This document shows positions 12,380 through 16,339 of a DNA stretch of 16,339 bases, piece after piece. The stretch's first letter is position 1, and every line of letters starts with the position of its first letter. The notes under the pieces were generated by a model. It had not been told where the DNA came from and searched no databases. It saw only the letters and a program-made list of their open reading frames with translations. Location: positions 1 through 16,339 of the forward strand of contig JASHUF010000085.1 of assembly GCA_030040175.1 (NCBI GenBank). Direction: 5' to 3'. Made by a program: the position numbers and the translations under genes. This DNA is from Acidobacteriaceae bacterium. Lineage in GTDB: Bacteria > Acidobacteriota > Terriglobia > Terriglobales > Acidobacteriaceae.

Positions 12380-13825
12380 ATGACTTCGAAGGTCTTTATC
12401 AAGCTTCTCGGTCTTTTCTTCCTTCTGCTCGCCATTCACACGGGGGTGATGGAGTTTCTCTTTCATGGCTTTGTGGAGCATACGGCGAGCCCCACGCTGC
12501 GCTCCGTGGGCCGTGAGGCGTTGTGGTCGGGGCTGATTGCGCTGCTTGTGGCTCTGCCGGTGGCCGCGTGGATATCTCTGCGCATCTCAGGGCGGCTGCA
12601 GCGCGTGATGAATTTTGCCCGGCGCATCGCCGACGGCGATCTCGCCGCCCGGCTGAATGAAACCAGCCACGACGAGCTTTCTCCCATGGAAGCGGCGCTG
12701 AACCGGACCGCCGAACGGCTGGGCCAGGATTTTGCCGAGCTCGAGAGCAGCCGCCATGAGCTGACGGTGATGCTGGACTCCATGCAGGAGGCGGTGGTCG
12801 CGGTCACATCGGAGGGCCTGGTGCGCTGGTCGAACGCCGTGATGCAGCGCATCGCCGGCATGCAGATCAGGCCCGGCCGTCCGCTGATCCATGCGGTGCG
12901 CGACCCCGAGTTGCTCTCCTGCGTGCGCGTGGCGCTCGAGCGCCGCGAGCTGTGCTTTGGCCGCGCCGGCTCGCTGGCGCAGGGCCGCGTCTTTGAGATC
13001 AACGCCGCGCCCCTGCCTTCGGGCGGGGCGCTCGCGGTTCTTCACGACGTGACCGGCATCGAAGCTGCGCAGAAGTCGCGCCGCGAGTTCGTGGCCAACG
13101 TGAGCCACGAGTTGCGCACGCCGCTCACCTCGATCCAGGGCTACGTGGAAACGCTCATCGAAGATCCCGATCCCGGCTCCGAAACCACGCGCGAATTCCT
13201 CGGCATCATCCTCAAGAACGCCTCGCGCATGAACCGGCTCACCGAAGATCTGCTTGCCCTGGCCAGCGTGGAGAGCCCGGACTACAAGCTCAGCCTGCAG
13301 CCCACGCGCGCGAGCGCCCTGGTGAAGGACGCGATCGATTCCCTGGGCGGCATGCTCGTCGACTCCGGCATCAAGCTGCAATCGGCGGGCGCGCCGGAGA
13401 CGCCGGTGATGGCCGATCCCGACGCCATGAACCAGGTCTTTGGGAATCTCATTGAAAATTCGCTCAAGTATGCCAAGGAGGGCAAGCGCATCCGCGTGGG
13501 CGCGCACGAGCTGGATGGGGAGGTCCAGTTCACCATTCAGGACTTCGGCCCCGGCATTGCCTCCGAGCATTTGGAGCGCATCTTCGAGCGTTTCTATCGC
13601 GTGGACAAAGCGCGCTCCCGCGAGTCCGGCGGCACGGGCCTGGGGCTGGCCATCGTGAAGCACATCGTCCAGGCGCACGGCGGGCACATCTGGGCGGAAA
13701 GCGAGCTCGGCAGCGGCGCATCGTTTCACTTCACCTTGCCCCTGGCCTCGGCCGTGCGCCCGCCCGCCGAGACGGCTTCCGCACCGCCCTCGGCGGTTCC
13801 CGGCAACGGCCTTCTGAAAGCCTGA
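12380..13825 (+). CDS. phoR: PhoR-type sensor histidine kinase
   Basis: The product has 481 residues. Two membrane segments (about 6-28 and 48-70) enclose a short outer loop of some 20 residues, so the signal is unlikely to be bound outside; this is the PhoR layout. A HAMP-like linker (about 70-120) and a PAS-like domain (about 125-230) follow. The dimerisation and phosphoacceptor block NVSHELRTPLTSIQGY has His243. The ATPase domain has Asn360 (LIENSLKYA), DFGPGI and GGTGLGLAIVKHI. ATG 12380 is chosen because GAAGGGGA (12363-12370) precedes it and the membrane segment then starts at once; an ATG 20 codons upstream gives a basic, non-membrane leader. It lies 148 nt after the phoB stop, a larger gap than is usual for this pair. 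Confidence 0.88.
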   Translation: MTSKVFIKLLGLFFLLLAIHTGVMEFLFHGFVEHTASPTLRSVGREALWSGLIALLVALPVAAWISLRISGRLQRVMNFARRIADGDLAARLNETSHDELSPMEAALNRTAERLGQDFAELESSRHELTVMLDSMQEAVVAVTSEGLVRWSNAVMQRIAGMQIRPGRPLIHAVRDPELLSCVRVALERRELCFGRAGSLAQGRVFEINAAPLPSGGALAVLHDVTGIEAAQKSRREFVANVSHELRTPLTSIQGYVETLIEDPDPGSETTREFLGIILKNASRMNRLTEDLLALASVESPDYKLSLQPTRASALVKDAIDSLGGMLVDSGIKLQSAGAPETPVMADPDAMNQVFGNLIENSLKYAKEGKRIRVGAHELDGEVQFTIQDFGPGIASEHLERIFERFYRVDKARSRESGGTGLGLAIVKHIVQAHGGHIWAESELGSGASFHFTLPLASAVRPPAETASAPPSAVPGNGLLKA

Positions 13826-13851
13826 CTTCCCCTTCTTTGTGCATGCTCAAC

Positions 13852-13888
13852 TTGTTGAAATCCCTGTGAATTCATGTGCCCGTAACAT
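13852..13888 (+). promoter_or_regulatory. Possible Pho-box-like site upstream of pstS
   Basis: CTGTGAA at 13864-13870 matches 5 of 7 bases of the enterobacterial Pho-box half-site CTGTCAT, and TTGTTGA lies about one helical turn upstream (13852-13858). TAACAT at 13883-13888 could be the -10. The match is weak and the consensus in this group may differ, so this is only a candidate. Confidence 0.25.
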
Positions 13889-13939
13889 TGCCCATAGAGA
13901 ATGAACCCGGCAAGCTATCTGAAAAAAGGGAGCGTGAGG

Positions 13940-14938
13940 ATGAAGAAAGCATTGGTTGCCGTTGCGTTGTTTTTCCTGACCCTGACCGCGGTTCAGGCAC
14001 AGAAGCTGACCGGCGCGGGCGCCACATTTCCATACCCGATTTACTCCAAGTGGTTCACCGAGTACAGCGCGGCGCACCCCGGCGTCGAGATCAACTACCA
14101 GTCCATCGGTTCCGGCGGCGGGATCAGCCAGGTAACCAAGGGGCTGGTGGACTTTGGCGCCTCCGACATGCCCATGACCGACCCGATGCTGGCGAGCTCG
14201 CCCATCAAACTGATTCACATTCCCACGGTGATGGGCGCGGTGGTCCCCATCTTTAATGTTCCCGGCGTCACGGACCTCAACTTCAGCTCCGACGTGCTCG
14301 CGGATATCTACCTGAACAAGATCACCAACTGGAACGATCCCCGCATCGCCCGGGACAACGCCGGCGTACATCTGCCCGACCAGAAGATCATCGTCGTGCA
14401 CCGCTCCGATGGCAGCGGCACCAGCTTCATCTTCACCGACTATCTGAGCAAGGTGAGCACGGAGTGGGCGGACGGACCGGGCAAAGGCACATCGCCCAAC
14501 TGGCCGGTGGGCGTGGGCGGCAAAGGCAACGAGGGCGTGGCCGGCCTGGTGCGCCAGCTGCCCGGCGCGATTGGCTACGTGGAACTGATCTACGCGCTGC
14601 AGAATCACATCAACTTCGGTTCCATCAAGAATGCCGCCGGCAACTGGGTGAAGGCCTCGATCGACGGCGTGACCGAGGCGGCGGCCAGCGCTAAGATGCC
14701 CGCAGATTATCGCGTCTCCATCACCAATGCGCCCGGCGCGAACGCCTATCCCATCTCCAGCTTTACTTATCTTCTGATTCCGGCGCATCCGGCGGACGCG
14801 GCCAAGGAGAAGGTTCTTAAGGATCTCCTGAGCTGGTGCATCAAGTCCGGCGAAAGCGAGGTTTCAGCGCTCTCGTATGCGCCGCTGCCGCAGAATCTCG
14901 CCGACAAAGTTCTCAGCACTGTTTATTCGCTTCCCTGA
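13940..14938 (+). CDS. pstS: Periplasmic phosphate-binding protein PstS
   Basis: The product has 332 residues. It captures inorganic phosphate in the periplasm for the Pst ABC importer. The signal peptide is MKKALVAVALFFLTLTAVQA with probable cleavage before QKL; no lipobox is seen. The mature protein starts with LTGAGATFPYPIYSKW and has GSGGGI, DFGASDMPM, YLNKITNWND and HRSDGSGTSFIF, the phosphate-contacting blocks of PstS. ATG 13940 is used because GGGAG (13928-13932) lies 7 nt upstream and the signal peptide begins there; an in-frame ATG at 13901 would add 13 residues. It follows the PhoR-type gene after 114 nt, with a candidate regulatory site between. A strong terminator lies 21 nt after the stop, so pstCAB are not in the same direct transcript. 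Confidence 0.94.
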   Translation: MKKALVAVALFFLTLTAVQAQKLTGAGATFPYPIYSKWFTEYSAAHPGVEINYQSIGSGGGISQVTKGLVDFGASDMPMTDPMLASSPIKLIHIPTVMGAVVPIFNVPGVTDLNFSSDVLADIYLNKITNWNDPRIARDNAGVHLPDQKIIVVHRSDGSGTSFIFTDYLSKVSTEWADGPGKGTSPNWPVGVGGKGNEGVAGLVRQLPGAIGYVELIYALQNHINFGSIKNAAGNWVKASIDGVTEAAASAKMPADYRVSITNAPGANAYPISSFTYLLIPAHPADAAKEKVLKDLLSWCIKSGESEVSALSYAPLPQNLADKVLSTVYSLP

Positions 14939-14959
14939 TACTCGTGCGGCGCTCGCGCC

Positions 14960-14988
14960 AAGGCCCGGCCTGGAGCCGGGCCTTTTTT
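14960..14988 (+). terminator. Rho-independent terminator of pstS
   Basis: AAGGCCCGGC (14960-14969) pairs perfectly with GCCGGGCCTT (14975-14984) around a CTGGA loop, and the T run reaches from 14983 to 14988. It has all the parts of a strong intrinsic terminator and ends the pstS transcript. Confidence 0.93.
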
Positions 14989-15132
14989 GTGGACAGCATA
15001 GAGCTCCGGCCGGCCTCGTGCGCGGCTCGCTCCAGCGCGGCTTTTTGTCGCAGAATCGGACACTCCGGGCAGTGCGCGGCGAAATTAAAGTCCTTTTCTG
15101 TCCGGCCGATAAAAAGACACGAGGTGCCACAA

Positions 15133-15378
15133 ATGGAGTTGAGCCCCATCCCCGGCGTTCGCGCCTTCCCCGCGGCCAAGGCCGCGTCTGCTGACTTTCA
15201 GCTCTCCGGGCTCCTCGACATCGACCAGATCGCGCGCCCCGGCTACAGCGCGCGCTCAGGCGAGCGCAAGAAGGCTGCCGGCGCCGAGGAGATGGAGGAG
15301 GACGACCTCACTCCCGCCGGCGAGGGTTCTGATTCCGCGAGCGACGCGCCCCAGCCCAGCATCAGTTTCTTCGCCTGA
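15133..15378 (+). CDS. Small acidic protein, unknown function
   Basis: The product has 81 residues. ATG 15133 is supported by GAGGT (15121-15125), 7 nt upstream; the frame stays open further left but there overlaps pstS and its terminator. The sequence starts MELSPIPGVRAFPAAKA, has a middle part LLDIDQIARPGYSARSGER, a run of Glu and Asp (EEMEEDD) and a tail ending QPSISFFA. There is no signal peptide, membrane segment or cysteine. It looks largely disordered with short conserved-looking ends. I recall similar small proteins in acidobacterial genomes, but assign no function. It follows the pstS terminator, so it has its own promoter, and converges on the transporter permease gene 19 nt away. 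Confidence 0.62.
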   Translation: MELSPIPGVRAFPAAKAASADFQLSGLLDIDQIARPGYSARSGERKKAAGAEEMEEDDLTPAGEGSDSASDAPQPSISFFA

Positions 15379-15397
15379 CTCGCGCGCGCGATCGTGA

Positions 15398-16339
15398 CTA
15401 CAGCGTGCGCTTGAAGAGCGGCGTAGCGATCAGCAGCGTTCCCATGCCGAAAATGGCGAGGAACAGGAGATCGCCGTAGATGGAAACCCAGCCTCCGTCT
15501 TTGAGCAGAATCGACTGCAATCCGTGAATGGCGTAAGTGAAGGGGTCCATGATCGCAATCGCCTGCAGCCACTTGGGAAACGCGGCGATGGGATAGATGG
15601 CCCCGGAGGGAAAGAAGAGCAGCGTGTTGAGCACGCCGAACATGGCGCGGGGGACGAGCGGATCGTCGACGCGCACCATCATGAGAAACATCATGCCGTT
15701 GAAGGCGACGGAGGTGACGAGGACCACGCACAGCAGCTCGAGATCCTGCATGGGATGAAAGATCGTGCCCAGGCCGGCCATGAGCGATCCGATCACGGTG
15801 AGTGAAACCCCGGCGAGCAAAGCTTTGATGGCGCCGGCCACATTGAGCCCCATCACCAGTTCCAGGCCGGTGATGGGCGTGACCAGGTAGCCCTCGTGCA
15901 CGCCGCGCGCCTTGTCGTCGATGTACAGCATGCCGCCGCCGATCATGACTGAGATGTACATGGCCAGCGCCACCGTCATGGGCAGAAGATACTTGAGGTA
16001 ATTCACATAGGGGTAAAGCTCAACGATTTCCAGCGCAATGGACTTGACCAGCCGGTCCTGGACCTGAGGGGAGTTGAGGGAGTCGACCAGCGACTGCATC
16101 TCGGCCTCGAGGGCCGATGACGTGAACAGATCGGAGTTGTCGACCACAATGCCCAGCTGGGGCGCATCCTGCGCGTAGACGCGCCGCGAATACTGCGCGG
16201 GAATAATCACAGCCGCATCGATCTTACCGGTGCGAACATCCTCGCGCGCCTGCACTTCGTTGTCGTAATTCATGGTGGTGAAGGTTTTGATGTTGGCAGC
16301 GACGGCGTCGAAAGCCTCGCGCACCTTGATCGCCTGCGG
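15398..16339 (-). CDS. ABC-2 type transporter permease, 3' part (N-terminus outside window)
   Basis: The frame is open to the right edge, giving 313 residues without a start. Residues 1 to about 110 are a hydrophilic domain with YDNEVQAREDVRTGKIDAAVIIP, the part that lies outside the inner membrane between the first and second membrane helices in YhfB/YadH-like and drug-export permeases. Five or six hydrophobic segments follow (from YLLPMTVALAMYISVMIGGG to the end), including the ABC-2 signature region EGYLVTPITGLELVMG and FFPSGAIYPIAAFPKWLQ, with DPFTYAIHGLQSILL. This is an ABC-2 exporter subunit; such permeases work with a separate ATPase and often a membrane-fusion protein, which would lie to the right. 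The substrate cannot be told. Confidence 0.86.
   Translation of the reverse strand, partial: PQAIKVREAFDAVAANIKTFTTMNYDNEVQAREDVRTGKIDAAVIIPAQYSRRVYAQDAPQLGIVVDNSDLFTSSALEAEMQSLVDSLNSPQVQDRLVKSIALEIVELYPYVNYLKYLLPMTVALAMYISVMIGGGMLYIDDKARGVHEGYLVTPITGLELVMGLNVAGAIKALLAGVSLTVIGSLMAGLGTIFHPMQDLELLCVVLVTSVAFNGMMFLMMVRVDDPLVPRAMFGVLNTLLFFPSGAIYPIAAFPKWLQAIAIMDPFTYAIHGLQSILLKDGGWVSIYGDLLFLAIFGMGTLLIATPLFKRTL

Noticed and set aside
12587..13729. A 380-codon minus-strand open frame
   Set aside because: It is antisense to the histidine kinase, with no recognisable domain.
1..16339. CRISPR array, tRNA, rRNA, phage genes or defence island
   Set aside because: No regularly spaced repeats, no cloverleaf or rRNA-like sequence and no such gene families were seen on reading the window.

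Overview
The window looks like chromosomal DNA of a GC-rich Gram-negative bacterium, most likely an acidobacterium of the Terriglobia/Acidobacteriaceae type. The support is a combination of lipid A genes, a bacillithiol-type deacetylase (BshB), a fused homocysteine methyltransferase/methylenetetrahydrofolate reductase, a SYLF protein and many dispersed intergenic palindromes. This placement is inference from gene content; no marker gene such as rRNA is present.

Layout. Positions 1-540 are visibly more AT-rich than the rest. They hold the 3' end of an IS1595/ISXO2-type transposase, an in-frame small ORF behind it, and a long composite hairpin followed by six T. A structured, apparently non-coding stretch (541-822) leads to a secreted SYLF-domain protein (823-1512), which is followed by a dispersed palindromic element. 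From 1788 to 4345 runs a tight plus-strand cluster: an LpxL/HtrB-type acyltransferase, lpxD, and a MobB-like P-loop NTPase only 3 nt behind lpxD. It converges on xseB (minus). A repeat-filled spacer (4567-4953) precedes the minus-strand methyltransferase/MTHFR fusion (4954-6861). Divergent from it are a lipoprotein with propeller-like repeats, bshB and a class I SAM methyltransferase (7101-10298).

A minus-strand water-type aquaporin (10524-11207) is divergent from a phosphate-response module: a PhoB-type regulator (TTG start), a PhoR-type kinase, and the phosphate-binding protein PstS, which is closed by a clear rho-independent terminator, so no pstCAB follows directly. After it come a small acidic protein of unknown function (15133-15378) and, convergent, the 3' part of an ABC-2 type exporter permease that runs off the right edge.

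How the genes work together: LpxL and LpxD act in lipid A synthesis; PhoB, PhoR and PstS would sense and capture phosphate; the fused methyltransferase/MTHFR joins one-carbon and methionine metabolism; BshB belongs to low-molecular-weight thiol synthesis. Nothing in the window forms an obvious defence island, CRISPR array or prophage. The points most worth a second look are the P-loop protein coupled to lpxD, the family of palindromic elements (including one apparently inserted inside bshB), the unexplained structured region at 301-822, and the small acidic conserved-looking protein at 15133.
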